A DNA stretch of 64,000 nucleotides from an uncultured Clostridia bacterium (GTDB taxonomy: Bacteria; Bacillota; Clostridia; Christensenellales; CAG-917). Made by a program: the position numbers and the translations under genes. The stretch lies in assembly GCA_944332995.1 (NCBI GenBank), contig CALVKR010000007.1, forward strand, positions 1 through 64,000. The letters are read 5' to 3'. Below the pieces are notes generated by a model, which was given only the letters and a program-made list of their open reading frames with translations, had not been told where the DNA came from and searched no databases. This document shows positions 49,739-58,698 of the stretch, in pieces (the first letter of the stretch is position 1; each line of letters begins with the position of its first letter).

Positions 49739-50289
49739 TATCTAAAAACGCTTTGTTACTTTTTATGGGCAACGAACGCCCTGTTTTTTATAACGACGAA
49801 ACGCTGTCTAAGGCGGTGGCACTCGCAAACGCCTGCGCCGCCGAAAGGAGCGTTGTAAAACTTGCCGACGTCGAAACTGTCCCCGACGGCGTTTATTTTA
49901 ACGGGGAATTTTTTAAAGGCTCCAAACTTTCCGCACATCTTGACGGCTGCAAAAGAGCGGCGTTGTTTTGCGCCACGCTCGGCGACGAGTTCGACAGAGA
50001 AATAGAACGCTCAAAATACGAAAGCCTCGAGCTTGCATATCTTATCGACTATGCGGGGCTTGTAATGATTGAACAGCTTTGCGACGAGATAAACTGTGAA
50101 ATCGCAAAAGAATATAAAGGTAAAATAACCGCAAGATATTCGATAGGATTTGACGATACATCGATAAAAGACCAACAAAAATTTTTGGATTTAATTTCGG
50201 CAACAAAAAAAATCGGCGTTATGACGACTAAGGGCGATATGATGTGCCCGACAAAGAGCGTAACCGCCATAGTGGGTATTTATGATTGA
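49735..50289 (+). CDS. Stand-alone methionine synthase activation domain protein
   Basis: The 184-aa protein resembles the C-terminal reactivation domain of MetH (AdoMet- and B12-dependent), made as a separate chain. Recognisable parts are RAALFCATLGDEFDREI near 78, ARYSIGFDDTSIKDQQKFLDLI near 139 and the C-terminal MMCPTKSVTAIVG. It should bind AdoMet and help re-methylate cob(II)alamin when MetH is oxidised. The start overlaps the metF stop (ATGA) and its own stop overlaps the metH start. Such split enzymes occur in Clostridia and Thermotoga. MetH here lacks this domain, which supports the role. Confidence 0.88.
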   Translation: MISKNALLLFMGNERPVFYNDETLSKAVALANACAAERSVVKLADVETVPDGVYFNGEFFKGSKLSAHLDGCKRAALFCATLGDEFDREIERSKYESLELAYLIDYAGLVMIEQLCDEINCEIAKEYKGKITARYSIGFDDTSIKDQQKFLDLISATKKIGVMTTKGDMMCPTKSVTAIVGIYD

Positions 50290-52609
50290 TTTTAACCAAG
50301 ACTTGATTTTAGACGGCGGAATGGGAAGCTCCCTTTTGGAAAGAGGGTATATCGGCTTGCCCGAAAAGCTCAACCTCACCTCGCCCGAGGTTATAGAAGA
50401 TATTCACATTAGTTACGTCAAAAGCGGAGCGGACGTAGTTTACACAAACACGTTCGGCGCAAACCGCTTTAAATACGGCGACGAGCTCGATAAAATAATA
50501 AGCGCCGCCATATCGATAGCCAAACGAAGCGGAGCGAGGTATACCGCCCTGGATATAGGTCCGCTCGGCAAAATTGTCGGCGAAGGCGGAATATCCTTTG
50601 ACGAAGCATACGACGAGTTTAAAAGGATAATCCTTTCGGCAGGCGACAAGACGGATTATATAGCGATAGAGACCATGACGTCGCTGACCGAAGCGAGAGC
50701 GGCTGTCCTTGCGGCAAAAGAAAACAGCACTCTCCCCGTTTGCGTCACGATGTCTTTTGAAAAAAATCTCAGGACTTTTTTCGGCGTGGATATACACTCG
50801 TTCGTTCTGACAATGGAAGCTATGGGGGTGAATGCGCTGGGCGCAAACTGTTCTGTGGGACCCGTGCAAATGGAAGAGATTGCAAAAAAACTTTTGGAGT
50901 GCGCTTCCGTTCCCGTAGTCATAAAACCAAACGCAGGTATGCCGTCCGTCAAAAACGGAAAGACGGTTTACGACGTGGACGAAAAGTCCTTTGCTGAAAA
51001 TATGGCAAAAATCAAAGGCATGGGCGCAAATATCCTCGGCGGCTGCTGCGGAACGACGCCTGCCCACATCGCCCTGACCGCCGAACGGACAAAGGCTATA
51101 GAGGCAAAGCATGAAAAGGCAAAAGGCGTTTGGGTGTGCTCGGCGTATAAAGCCGTATCTATCGACGGTCACACGGTAGTCGGCGAAAGGATAAACCCGA
51201 CGGGCAAGAAAAAAGTTCAGGCGGCGCTGAGAGCGGACGATTATGACTTTTTGGTGTCCGAGGGCATAAAACAGGAAAAACAAAACGCCGCCGTTTTGGA
51301 TGTCAACGTGGGCGTTAGCGGAATAGACGAAACAAAGGCGATGCTCGAAATGATAAAGAGGCTGTCAAAGGCAACCACCCTGCCGCTTCAGATCGACTCG
51401 TCAAAACCCGAGGTCATAGAAAAAGCGCTGAGGTATTATGACGGAGTCGCCATAGTAAACAGCGTGAACGGCTCTAATAATTCACTTTGTTCAATCTTGC
51501 CGCTCGTAAAAAAATACGGCGCCGCAGTTATAGGTCTTACCATGGACGAAAACGGTATTCCCGATACGGTGGAAGGCAGGCTCAAAATTGCCGATAAAAT
51601 TATTAAAACCGCAGAAAATTTCGGCATAGACCGCTCTAAAGTTATCATCGACGCCCTGACCATGGCAGAGTCTTCCGCACCCGGAACGGCGCTCGTGACG
51701 CTCGGCACCGTCGAGGCTTTGACAAAAGCCGGTATAAAGACGGCGCTCGGCGTATCCAACGTGTCTTTCGGCATGCCGTCCCGTGAGATAATAAATGCGT
51801 CCTTTTACGATATGGCAAAGTCGAAAGGGCTGACGCTCGCCATCATCAATCCTGCCATGAGTATGCTGTCGGGCAGCGACGACGCTGTAAACTTTTTGCT
51901 TGCAAAGCCGGATTCCGCCGGTATATATATCGAAAACACCACTCCTCTTTCCATGCCCGTTTCGGAATCAAAGGGCGACCTTGCCGACCTTATCGTTACG
52001 GGACAAGCCGACAGCGCAAGAGAGGAAACGGCTGTGTTGCTCAATTCGCTAAAGCCAATGGAAGTTGCGGAAAAATACGTTATGCCCGCCCTGAACGAAA
52101 TAGGCAAACTTTACGAAGACGGCAAAGTTTTCCTGCCTCAGCTTATCGCATCAAGCGACGCAGCCAAAGCCGCTTTTGAAGTGATAGAAGAAGCGCTCGG
52201 AGATAAAAAGGAAGAAGGCGGCGTAAAGACTTTTGTCATTGCAACCGTCAAGGGCGACATACACGATATAGGCAAAAACATAGTAAAGGCGATAACTTCA
52301 AACTACGGTTACAAAGTTATCGACCTCGGGCGTGACGTCGATTATCAGACGGTAGTCGAAGCCGTAAAAAGAAATTATCCCTGCGTTTTGGGACTTTCCG
52401 CACTCATGACCACTACGGCGGAGAATATGGCAACGCAGATAAAACTCGTAAAAGAGAAATTTGACATTCCCGTATTTTGCGGCGGCGCCGTGCTCACCCC
52501 CGAATATGCCGAACAGATAGGCGGCATATACTGCAAGGACGCCCAAGACACGGTAATGAAACTTAGCGACTTTTTCGCCCGCAATCCTGCGTTTGTAAAA
52601 CAGGCTTGA
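50282..52609 (+). CDS. metH: B12-dependent methionine synthase lacking the activation domain
   Basis: This 775-aa enzyme has three modules. First is the homocysteine-binding barrel (1-285), with zinc ligands Cys in GANCSVGP near 188 and CC in GGCCGTTPAHI near 256. Next is the methyl-THF pterin-binding barrel (about 300-555; VVGERINPTGKKK, LDVNVG, QIDSSKPEV). Last is a four-helix cap plus B12-binding Rossmann domain (about 565-770) with the histidine ligand in GDIHDIGKNIV near 660. The E. coli enzyme has a fourth, reactivating domain; here that job falls to the adjacent gene. It transfers the methyl group from methyl-THF via cobalamin to homocysteine. Confidence 0.97.
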   Translation: MIDFNQDLILDGGMGSSLLERGYIGLPEKLNLTSPEVIEDIHISYVKSGADVVYTNTFGANRFKYGDELDKIISAAISIAKRSGARYTALDIGPLGKIVGEGGISFDEAYDEFKRIILSAGDKTDYIAIETMTSLTEARAAVLAAKENSTLPVCVTMSFEKNLRTFFGVDIHSFVLTMEAMGVNALGANCSVGPVQMEEIAKKLLECASVPVVIKPNAGMPSVKNGKTVYDVDEKSFAENMAKIKGMGANILGGCCGTTPAHIALTAERTKAIEAKHEKAKGVWVCSAYKAVSIDGHTVVGERINPTGKKKVQAALRADDYDFLVSEGIKQEKQNAAVLDVNVGVSGIDETKAMLEMIKRLSKATTLPLQIDSSKPEVIEKALRYYDGVAIVNSVNGSNNSLCSILPLVKKYGAAVIGLTMDENGIPDTVEGRLKIADKIIKTAENFGIDRSKVIIDALTMAESSAPGTALVTLGTVEALTKAGIKTALGVSNVSFGMPSREIINASFYDMAKSKGLTLAIINPAMSMLSGSDDAVNFLLAKPDSAGIYIENTTPLSMPVSESKGDLADLIVTGQADSAREETAVLLNSLKPMEVAEKYVMPALNEIGKLYEDGKVFLPQLIASSDAAKAAFEVIEEALGDKKEEGGVKTFVIATVKGDIHDIGKNIVKAITSNYGYKVIDLGRDVDYQTVVEAVKRNYPCVLGLSALMTTTAENMATQIKLVKEKFDIPVFCGGAVLTPEYAEQIGGIYCKDAQDTVMKLSDFFARNPAFVKQA

Positions 52610-52878
52610 TTAAAAGGCTGTTTGAATGAGTTTTAACGGCTGTTTGAAAACTGTTTACCGATTAAACGGCAGAAACTGTAACTGTTTTACGGATATTTAA
52701 AAGGCAGAATTTAATAGCTTTAAACTAAAACTCGGTTTAACCCGTTAAGGCTTTTATAGGCCTACAGTTTAAAAGAGTAAATTATACAAAGCGCATTAGC
52801 TATATTGCTATAAAGGATAATCCCTGCCGATTACTTCATAGCTATATTAAACGCAAGCTAAACCGTTTAAATTTATTA

Positions 52879-52907
52879 GCCGCCCCAAAGGGCGGTTTTC
52901 GCTTTTC
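52879..52907 (+). terminator. Terminator between metH and the cobalamin riboswitch
   Basis: CCGCCC and GGGCGG pair over 6 bp around CAAA, followed by TTTTCGCTTTTC. The spacer 52610-52878 is AT-rich and shows no gene. Confidence 0.65.
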
Positions 52908-52936
52908 TTTTTCGCCCTCTTGTGCTAAAATTATAT

Positions 52937-53090
52937 CGCATAAGACGTCAGGGAAGTTGGTGAAAATCCGACACAGCCCCCGCTACTGTTATAAGCCAAG
53001 TTGCCATACGTCACCGAGAGGGAAGACGGCAAAGAATTTTTAGTTAAGATAAACTAAAACTCTCTTAAAGTCAGGATACCGGTCTATGCG
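52937..53090 (+). promoter_or_regulatory. Cobalamin (B12) riboswitch
   Basis: The closing stem CGCATA (52937-) pairs with TATGCG (-53090). Inside are the conserved blocks of the cobalamin element: cagggaagttggtgaaaatc, cgacacagcccccgctactg (the B12 box with GCCACTG-like core), a downstream gagagggaagacgg, and gtcaggataccgg near the 3' end. It ends about 27 nt before the DUF4430 lipoprotein start, with no clear intrinsic terminator in between. Control of translation, by hiding the GGAGGG site, is therefore more likely than attenuation. B12 should lower expression of the uptake genes below. Confidence 0.95.
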
Positions 53091-53117
53091 AAAATAATTT
53101 CTTTTACGGAGGGTAAA

Positions 53118-53639
53118 ATGAAAAGACACGTTTTATCTATTGTGGCGGTGGTTTTTATCGTCACGGCACTTTCACTTGTTTTCGTCGCTTGCGACAATCC
53201 CCTTGCCCCGAATACGGGCGACGATTCACAAAAGACCGTATCGGTTTATCTTTTGGCGCCCGATTGCAACTCATCTCCCGACGTGCTGAAAAGTTTTGAA
53301 GTTACCACTACGGCGGCAAACGTGCACGATTTGCTTTTGCAGTTAAAGGGCGAAAAGAAAATATCTTACGCTTTTTCCGAAAGCAGTTACGGCGCATATA
53401 TCACCTCGCTCGGATACTACGATGGCGAAACGCTGACTGATATGAGCTATAATGCGTCTACGCAGTTTATCGCCGTTTACCACTCGATAGACCGTGCCGA
53501 CCTTATCGACTACGGACAGTCGTCAAACTTTTTCGACTTGGCTACTTTTAATTTTAAATCGTCGTATGCAGGCATATCCTCGCTTCCCGTCGAAAACGGA
53601 GAGGCTTATGCTTTTATGGTAAACACTTTCTCGTGGTAG
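53118..53639 (+). CDS. DUF4430 lipoprotein, probable B12-binding or B12-uptake accessory
   Basis: A 173-aa lipoprotein: signal peptide MKRHVLSIVAVVFIVTALSL, lipobox VFVAC with Cys near 25. The mature part resembles DUF4430, the beta-rich domain also found in the C-terminal part of transcobalamin/intrinsic factor. Supporting stretches are VHDLLLQLKGEKKISY and YGAYITSLGYYDG. Being directly under a cobalamin riboswitch and 16 nt before an S component, it is a good candidate for an extracellular corrinoid-capturing protein. That role is inferred, not shown. GGAGGG precedes the start. Confidence 0.8.
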   Translation: MKRHVLSIVAVVFIVTALSLVFVACDNPLAPNTGDDSQKTVSVYLLAPDCNSSPDVLKSFEVTTTAANVHDLLLQLKGEKKISYAFSESSYGAYITSLGYYDGETLTDMSYNASTQFIAVYHSIDRADLIDYGQSSNFFDLATFNFKSSYAGISSLPVENGEAYAFMVNTFSW

Positions 53640-53655
53640 ATTGATTATTTTTTAA

Positions 53656-54300
53656 ATGCAAAAGATAGAGAGCGGACAAAACAAAAGTGCGTCGGTCAAC
53701 CTGACCTACGTCGCCGTCATGGCGGCGTCGCTTACCGTGCTAAAACTCGCTTTGAGCTTTATACCCAACGTCGAGGTAGTAACGCTTTTAATACTATGTT
53801 ACGCCTCGGCTTTCGGGGCAAGGCGAACGATGACCGCCACAATGATTTTTTGCACGGTGGAAATTTTGCTCTACGGCTTCAATTCGTGGGTGCTGCTTTA
53901 TTATATATATTGGAACGCCCTTGCCTTTACCGCCTCGCTGTGTCTTAAAAAGCCGTCGCTTATTGTCGCCGTCGTCATTGCGGTGCTGTTTACCGCTTTT
54001 TTCGGTGTGCTTTCCACCGCCATCGACGTAATGTTTGCCGGCATAAACGGCGTGCCCGAAAGCGAACTCGGCTACCTGTTTACCGCCTATTACGTAAGAG
54101 GCGCATGGTTTTATATCATACACGTCATCTCAAACTTTTTCATCGTGGGCGTTTTATATATCCCTCTTACCGTCACGCTTTATAAAATACTCGGCAAAGA
54201 CGTATCCTATATAATATCTCGGTTTAAAAGGATAAAGCCTTATAGGGTAAGGAAAAAAGCCAATGCCAACACAGATAAGGAGAACAAAGCGGAAAGATAA
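53656..54300 (+). CDS. ECF transporter S component, probable cobalamin
   Basis: The 214-aa protein has six hydrophobic segments (near 15-35, 42-60, 68-90, 95-125, 130-150 and 160-185) and a basic C-terminal tail, the size and layout of ECF-type substrate-binding S components. The presence of a B12 riboswitch and the preceding DUF4430 lipoprotein point to a CbrT-like cobalamin transporter. The shared ECF energising module (EcfA, EcfA', EcfT) is not in the window. The start has no strong Shine-Dalgarno, consistent with coupling to the gene 16 nt upstream. Confidence 0.82.
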   Translation: MQKIESGQNKSASVNLTYVAVMAASLTVLKLALSFIPNVEVVTLLILCYASAFGARRTMTATMIFCTVEILLYGFNSWVLLYYIYWNALAFTASLCLKKPSLIVAVVIAVLFTAFFGVLSTAIDVMFAGINGVPESELGYLFTAYYVRGAWFYIIHVISNFFIVGVLYIPLTVTLYKILGKDVSYIISRFKRIKPYRVRKKANANTDKENKAER

Positions 54301-54452
54301 ACTAAATACTGTTCAGTCCCGTCCGCTTTTACCTTTTTTTGGAACTCGGCGTCGACAAAAGGCGGTCAAAGTAGCACTGTCCTCAATTCTTTTCCCGCTT
54401 CTATTCCGTTTCTATTCCGTTTCTATTCCGCTTCAAAAATTCCCCGATAAAC

Positions 54453-54491
54453 AAAAAAACGCCCCGACAGAGTTGTTTGGCGTTTTTTTTT
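54453..54491 (+). terminator. Terminator after the B12 uptake genes
   Basis: AAACGCC and GGCGTTT pair around a 15-nt loop, followed by nine T. It lies about 150 nt after the S component stop. Nothing else is seen in 54301-54452. Confidence 0.75.
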
Positions 54492-54544
54492 GCTTTATTT
54501 GAGCGTATTTTCATTATTTGGAAACTGTTTTTTTCGCTGTATTA

Positions 54545-54573
54545 TTGACAATAGTTGTGAATTGGTTTAATAT
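54545..54573 (+). promoter_or_regulatory. Sigma-A promoter of the zinc-ribbon membrane protein
   Basis: TTGACA (54545-54550), a 17-nt spacer, TAATAT (54568-54573). Confidence 0.8.
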
Positions 54574-54615
54574 TTACTATGTATCTTAGTCTTTAATTAA
54601 CATAGGAGGAAAGCA

Positions 54616-55683
54616 ATGTTTACGAGATGCCCAAGCTGCCATACGGAAATCAGCTTCGACGCACCTAAAAATGCGCCGGCAGGATATAAACATCGTATCA
54701 AATGCCCAAACCCGAATTGCGGCGTTACAATAAGCGTGGTCATTCCGCCCAGGCAAAATGCGGTCAATCAGCAACCTACCCAGGCGGCAAGCACTTACAG
54801 CCAACAGCCTGTGGGAGGAGTGGGACAGCAATATCCGCCCTATCCGCCTCAGTATCCGCCATACGGATATGCGCCGTATAACGGATATACGCCTCAGCCC
54901 TATCCGCAAAATCCGCCCTATCCTTATCCTCAGCAACCTGCTCAGTCTGAACAGCAAGAGGAGGAAGTTACTTCGGGAAAGCTGTCGGGAAGCGTGGTAA
55001 AAAGCCTTGTGTTGCTTTTTATCGGTTTAGGCGTAGTTCTTTTCCACGTCCTCGGATATCTCGTTGCGACGGGAACGCTTGCCCTGCCCAACAGCGCCGG
55101 TCTTGAGCTCTTTACGGGAATCTCGTATCTCGACCTGCTCATCTCCATGGGCGCAGACGCATTGAGAGGAACAAGCATTATATCGTCAGTGTTCAATCTT
55201 TTGTGCGTGGTGCAATTCTTCCTCGCCTGCATAATGATTATATTCAATCTGTTTATAGCAATATTCAAAGCATACGGCAAAGGTGCGGGAATAACTAACA
55301 TCGTTTTCTCGGCATTGGTTTTGCTCCTGTTTATCGCAAGCGCCATAGCGCCTTATATCGATACGCTTTTAACGCTTCAGATTCAAATTGACTTTGGCTC
55401 ATACTTCAAGATGATAGCGACCGTCGATATGTGTTGCCTGCTCGTGGGCGTGGCGTTGGGGCTTTTAATGTTCGTCCTTTCGATAGTGTTCTTCTTCTTG
55501 AAGGCACACCCCATTCCGGATAAAACGGAAGAGACGGAAAACGCCGACCCGTTCAACCCCGCGGCTGCGGACGCGCAAAACTCAGAAGAAGGCGGCAAGA
55601 AACAGAAAAAGGCTAAAAAGGAAAAAAAGAAAAAGTCTAAAGACGAAAAAGGCAACGCCGAGCCTGTAGATACGGCGCAATAA
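54616..55683 (+). CDS. Zinc-ribbon, Pro/Tyr/Gln-rich membrane protein
   Basis: A 355-aa protein with four distinct parts. (1) An N-terminal zinc ribbon (CPSCH at 5-9 and CPNPNCG near 30). (2) A low-complexity stretch rich in Pro, Tyr and Gln (about 48-113; repeats of YPPYPPQ). (3) Four hydrophobic segments (about 130-155, 170-190, 200-225 and 232-255) plus one near 275-295. (4) A C-terminal tail from about 305 that ends in a dense Lys/Glu run (KKQKKAKKEKKKKSKDEKG). AGGAGG precedes the start. The mix of a disordered, sticky region and a highly basic tail suggests membrane-associated assembly or nucleic acid binding. I recognise no family beyond the zinc ribbon. Confidence 0.75.
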   Translation: MFTRCPSCHTEISFDAPKNAPAGYKHRIKCPNPNCGVTISVVIPPRQNAVNQQPTQAASTYSQQPVGGVGQQYPPYPPQYPPYGYAPYNGYTPQPYPQNPPYPYPQQPAQSEQQEEEVTSGKLSGSVVKSLVLLFIGLGVVLFHVLGYLVATGTLALPNSAGLELFTGISYLDLLISMGADALRGTSIISSVFNLLCVVQFFLACIMIIFNLFIAIFKAYGKGAGITNIVFSALVLLLFIASAIAPYIDTLLTLQIQIDFGSYFKMIATVDMCCLLVGVALGLLMFVLSIVFFFLKAHPIPDKTEETENADPFNPAAADAQNSEEGGKKQKKAKKEKKKKSKDEKGNAEPVDTAQ

Positions 55684-55691
55684 TAAAAAAC

Positions 55692-55720
55692 AAAAAGAAG
55701 CGGACTGCCGCTTCTTTTTT
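55692..55720 (+). terminator. Intrinsic terminator after the zinc-ribbon protein
   Basis: AAGAAGCGG and CCGCTTCTT form a stem with an ACTG loop and a run of six T. Confidence 0.88.
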
Positions 55721-55823
55721 ATTGCTACACTGCCGATTTTACCTTTAACCGTTAGCTTTGCAGGTGTAGTTCAGTGTTTAAGTTTCGGTTGTCAAGACTT
55801 AATTTAATTTTGCTTAAACAGAT

Positions 55824-57167
55824 TTATAACACAAGCTGTCCCGCATCCGAATTGACAACGTATAAAATGTTGAGTTCTTCTCCCGTGGCGCAATCGATAT
55901 AGACAAAGTATTCGCCGCCGTTTATTTCGCCGTTCAATTCATAGCAAAGTCTTTCGCTCTTTTCGCCGTAAGGAATGACGGCAAGTCGGACGTTTTTGAT
56001 TTGCATTCTCTCGTCCGCTTTTGCTACCGCATCCGATTCGGATATGGCGATTGCGCCATAACTTCTCGTCTTATGATTTTTTGCGTAATGACTTGCCTCG
56101 ACGCCGAGCACTTTGAGGTCGTCAAGCGCCACTTTAAATTTTACGATATCGGGATAAATGACGACGCCGTTTTCCTTTACCGCCGTATTGACGTAGGCAT
56201 AACCGTCCGTTTTTTCCACCCACACGGCTATGAGATTTTCAAAGCCGAGCTCTTTTGAATACTCAAGCGTAGCATTTATTATCTCGTCGTTTGAATAGTC
56301 TTTAGGAGCGTCAACCCTTTTTGTCACTGTAAAGCCTAAGAGTTCTGCGTCCGATTTTGTCACGTTGACGTACGTTTCGCTTCCGTCTATTTCCGTTTTA
56401 AAGCAATACATATCGTCCGTCTCCGCCACAAGCTCCACTGCCGTGTTATCGCCAAGCGAGAAGATATCTTTCACTCTCTTTTGCGCTTTTTCAACGGAAA
56501 TCAAAGTCGTTTTGTCCGAAACGGATTTTTCGTCGCCGTCCGAGAAAGGACCGTCGTATATGAGCGTCGGGTAATCGACGTCAGGCTCGACAAAGTTTTC
56601 AAACATATCGGGAAGCGACTTTAACACGCCGTCCGAACCTAAAAAGGATTTACCGCTTTTAAGCTCGTCCTGAATTGCAGAAAGATTGTCGGATACCACC
56701 TCGAGCATCTGCCCTATCTGAAACAGATTTTGTTTTTCATTTTCGCTGAGCGGATTGCCTTCGCTTGTCTTTTTCGCAAGGTAATAGGCGTAGTCCTGCA
56801 CCTGATTTATAAACTTTTTGAGTTTTTCACCGCCCTCACCGCTTGCGTCGAAACTTGACAGATTTGCGGCGGCACCCTGTCCGGCGTTCCATACCTCATA
56901 AAGATATTCCTGCTCCGTCTTGCCCGACGTAGCGGCATCGATTTTCTTTAAGTCGACCGACATATCGTTGACCTCAGCTACGAGGTTATAATACGCCCTT
57001 TGATAGGTCCCCTCAAGCATATTCTGCGCCTCTACCGTGGGCGACGTCGGATTGAACAACACGGCAAAGGCAACTACTGCGGCTATCAGTAAAAGCGATA
57101 TCACTATAATTGTGGCGATGAGCGCTTTTATTGTTTTGTCTTTTTTATCTACGTTGGTTTTTTCCAT
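55824..57167 (-). CDS. ypeB: Germination protein YpeB
   Basis: The 447-aa protein has one N-terminal membrane anchor (about 14-36) and an extended helical region. PepSY-like repeats occur in the C-terminal half (about 215-440; VSVEKAQKRVKDIFSL-like, AVAKADERMQIKNVRLAVI, GGEYFVYIDCATGEE). YpeB keeps the cortex-lytic enzyme SleB stable in the dormant spore and holds it inactive. It is 9 nt downstream of sleB, the conserved order in Bacillus and Clostridia. GGAGG precedes the start. Length is normal. Confidence 0.93.
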   Translation of the reverse strand: MEKTNVDKKDKTIKALIATIIVISLLLIAAVVAFAVLFNPTSPTVEAQNMLEGTYQRAYYNLVAEVNDMSVDLKKIDAATSGKTEQEYLYEVWNAGQGAAANLSSFDASGEGGEKLKKFINQVQDYAYYLAKKTSEGNPLSENEKQNLFQIGQMLEVVSDNLSAIQDELKSGKSFLGSDGVLKSLPDMFENFVEPDVDYPTLIYDGPFSDGDEKSVSDKTTLISVEKAQKRVKDIFSLGDNTAVELVAETDDMYCFKTEIDGSETYVNVTKSDAELLGFTVTKRVDAPKDYSNDEIINATLEYSKELGFENLIAVWVEKTDGYAYVNTAVKENGVVIYPDIVKFKVALDDLKVLGVEASHYAKNHKTRSYGAIAISESDAVAKADERMQIKNVRLAVIPYGEKSERLCYELNGEINGGEYFVYIDCATGEELNILYVVNSDAGQLVL

Positions 57168-57176
57168 ATCTCCTCC

Positions 57177-57860
57177 TTACACCGCAAAATTGTGACTGCC
57201 TATCGACAGCCTGACCTGCCTTGACCAAATCCAGCTGCTTGTCGCCGTGGACGGGTTGTAATAATAAATGCAACCGTTCGTAGGGTCCCAGCCGTTCATT
57301 GCGTCGAGCGCAGCCTGACGCGCCGTGCTGTTGGGCGTAAGATTTATCTGCCCGTCGTTGACGCAGGTAAAGGCATACGGCTCGTATATAACTCCTGCAA
57401 TCGTGTTGGGAAATGACGAGCTCTTGACTCTGTTCAATACTACCGCCGCTACGGCAACCTGTCCCGTATAAGGCTCGCCCCGAGCCTCGGCATAAACGAG
57501 CTTTGCCAAAAGGTTAATATCCGAATTGCTGTATCCACCGCCGGTGCTGCTTGAGGTATTGCTGAGCGTCATACCGAGAGCCGCAGCTGTTTTCGCTCCC
57601 ACTATACCGTCGGCTACAAGTCCGTTTTTGCGCTGAAAATATAAAACGCCGTTTAATGTTTTCGGGCCGAAAATGCCGTCAACGGAACCTGTCATATATC
57701 CCCAATTTATAAGTTTGGTTTGCAAAGTCCTGACTTGCGTTCCCTGAGACCCTTGTTTTAAAACGGCGGCTTCGGCTACGTCGGCGTCCGAAGTGAATAT
57801 CACTCCCACCGAAAGACACACCGCCAAAGCCATACATAAAAACAATGTTATCTTTTTCAT
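57177..57860 (-). CDS. sleB: Spore cortex-lytic enzyme SleB
   Basis: This 227-aa protein has a signal peptide (about 1-31, cleaved near AEA), a peptidoglycan-binding domain (about 33-95; GSQGTQVRTLQTKLINWGY and DGIFGPKTL) and a C-terminal hydrolase_2/SleB catalytic domain (about 112-227). The catalytic domain contains LAKLVYAEARGEPYTGQVAV with the catalytic Glu, and NRVKSSSFPNTI. It is a lytic transglycosylase acting on muramic-delta-lactam-containing cortex during germination. The upstream region has a possible sigma-G promoter. GGAGG lies before the start. Confidence 0.96.
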   Translation of the reverse strand: MKKITLFLCMALAVCLSVGVIFTSDADVAEAAVLKQGSQGTQVRTLQTKLINWGYMTGSVDGIFGPKTLNGVLYFQRKNGLVADGIVGAKTAAALGMTLSNTSSSTGGGYSNSDINLLAKLVYAEARGEPYTGQVAVAAVVLNRVKSSSFPNTIAGVIYEPYAFTCVNDGQINLTPNSTARQAALDAMNGWDPTNGCIYYYNPSTATSSWIWSRQVRLSIGSHNFAV

Positions 57861-57874
57861 AAATCCTCCGCTTT

Positions 57875-57903
57875 TATTTTTCGCCTAAACAAAATTTGTA
57901 TGC
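57875..57903 (-). promoter_or_regulatory. Possible sigma-G-type promoter of sleB-ypeB
   Basis: On the minus strand GCATA (57899-57903), a 17-nt spacer and AAAAATA (57875-57881; consensus CATWMTA, 5/7), 15 nt before the sleB start. sleB-ypeB is a forespore sigma-G operon in Bacillus. The match is modest. Confidence 0.4.
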
Positions 57904-57920
57904 CCTGCTTTTTTGCCAAT

Positions 57921-57956
57921 AAAAAGCAAAAACCGCCCGTCTTGCGACGAACGGCT
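57921..57956 (-). terminator. Intrinsic terminator after spoIIR
   Basis: On the minus strand GCCGTTCGTC-GCAA-GACGGGCGGT (some G-U pairs) is followed by TTTTTGCTTTTT, about 130 nt after the spoIIR stop. No gene is seen in 57957-58086. Confidence 0.75.
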
Positions 57957-58086
57957 CATTGCTCGGATTTTGTATCGGGTTTTTAAATTTTGACTTTAAT
58001 ACTTTGTCTTTATTTGAAATTTTAAACGCATTATGTTTTGACTTGACGGATAGGCTCGCTCGGTTTGAGCGTCTTGCAGATACGCT

Positions 58087-58629
58087 TTAGCCGAACAGAC
58101 TGTCGAGTTTTTCCTTGACCCACGATTTATATACTACTTCGCCTTCGGGGACAAAGCACAGCGGTGGGAAAGCCACGCACCACCAATTATCTCCCTCGCC
58201 CGTGCCGAGATTCAAAATAAGGCTGTCGTATTCTCCTGCGGGGAAAGTGTATTCGCCGTAAACTCTTTCGGGAAATGTTTCCTTGCCGATATATATGTTA
58301 GCTTTGTAGTCAAATCCGTTTTGCGCCAATACCTCGTTTGCGATTTTCGTGATTTGAGCCTTTGATGCGTCGAGCGTTTCAAGCGCCTGCGCTTTAGAGT
58401 TTACTCCCTCCAGCCTTTCAGTGAGATATTCCGTAACGCTGTCACGCACCCTGAGTTTTACCTCTTGGTCAATATCCGAATTGCTGTTTGCTCTGATATG
58501 TATCCTGACAACCTCTTGCGTAAGGTCGGGCTCATCGCAAGCGGAAAGGGCGAGCACGCAAAACAAGACGGCTAAAAGCAACCCTGTAAACACTATTCCC
58601 TTTTTAAATTTCAATTCCCTTGTTTTCAT
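58087..58629 (-). CDS. spoIIR: Stage II sporulation protein R (SpoIIR)
   Basis: The 180-aa protein has an N-terminal signal/anchor segment (about 10-30, with a lipobox-like LALSAC) followed by the SpoIIR core: VVRIHIRANSNSDIDQEVKL, VRDSVTEYL, YGEYTFPAGEYDSL and GEGDNWWCVAFPPLCF. SpoIIR is made in the forespore under sigma-F, is exported to the intermembrane space and triggers SpoIIGA to process pro-sigma-E in the mother cell. A sigma-F-type promoter fits 6 nt upstream of the ATG. The lipobox is unusual for SpoIIR and may be fortuitous. Confidence 0.95.
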   Translation of the reverse strand: MKTRELKFKKGIVFTGLLLAVLFCVLALSACDEPDLTQEVVRIHIRANSNSDIDQEVKLRVRDSVTEYLTERLEGVNSKAQALETLDASKAQITKIANEVLAQNGFDYKANIYIGKETFPERVYGEYTFPAGEYDSLILNLGTGEGDNWWCVAFPPLCFVPEGEVVYKSWVKEKLDSLFG

Positions 58630-58635
58630 ATCCTG

Positions 58636-58663
58636 ATTGTCGACAGATTTATTTTTTTTATAC
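58636..58663 (-). promoter_or_regulatory. Sigma-F-type promoter of spoIIR
   Basis: On the minus strand GTATA (58659-58663; consensus GYATA), a 14-nt spacer and GTCGACAAT (58636-58644; consensus GGNNANAMT, one mismatch). Six nt then precede ATG 58629, again suggesting little or no leader. Confidence 0.6.
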
Positions 58664-58698
58664 TTGCCCTGCCGATATATTTGTGATAATCTTTAGAT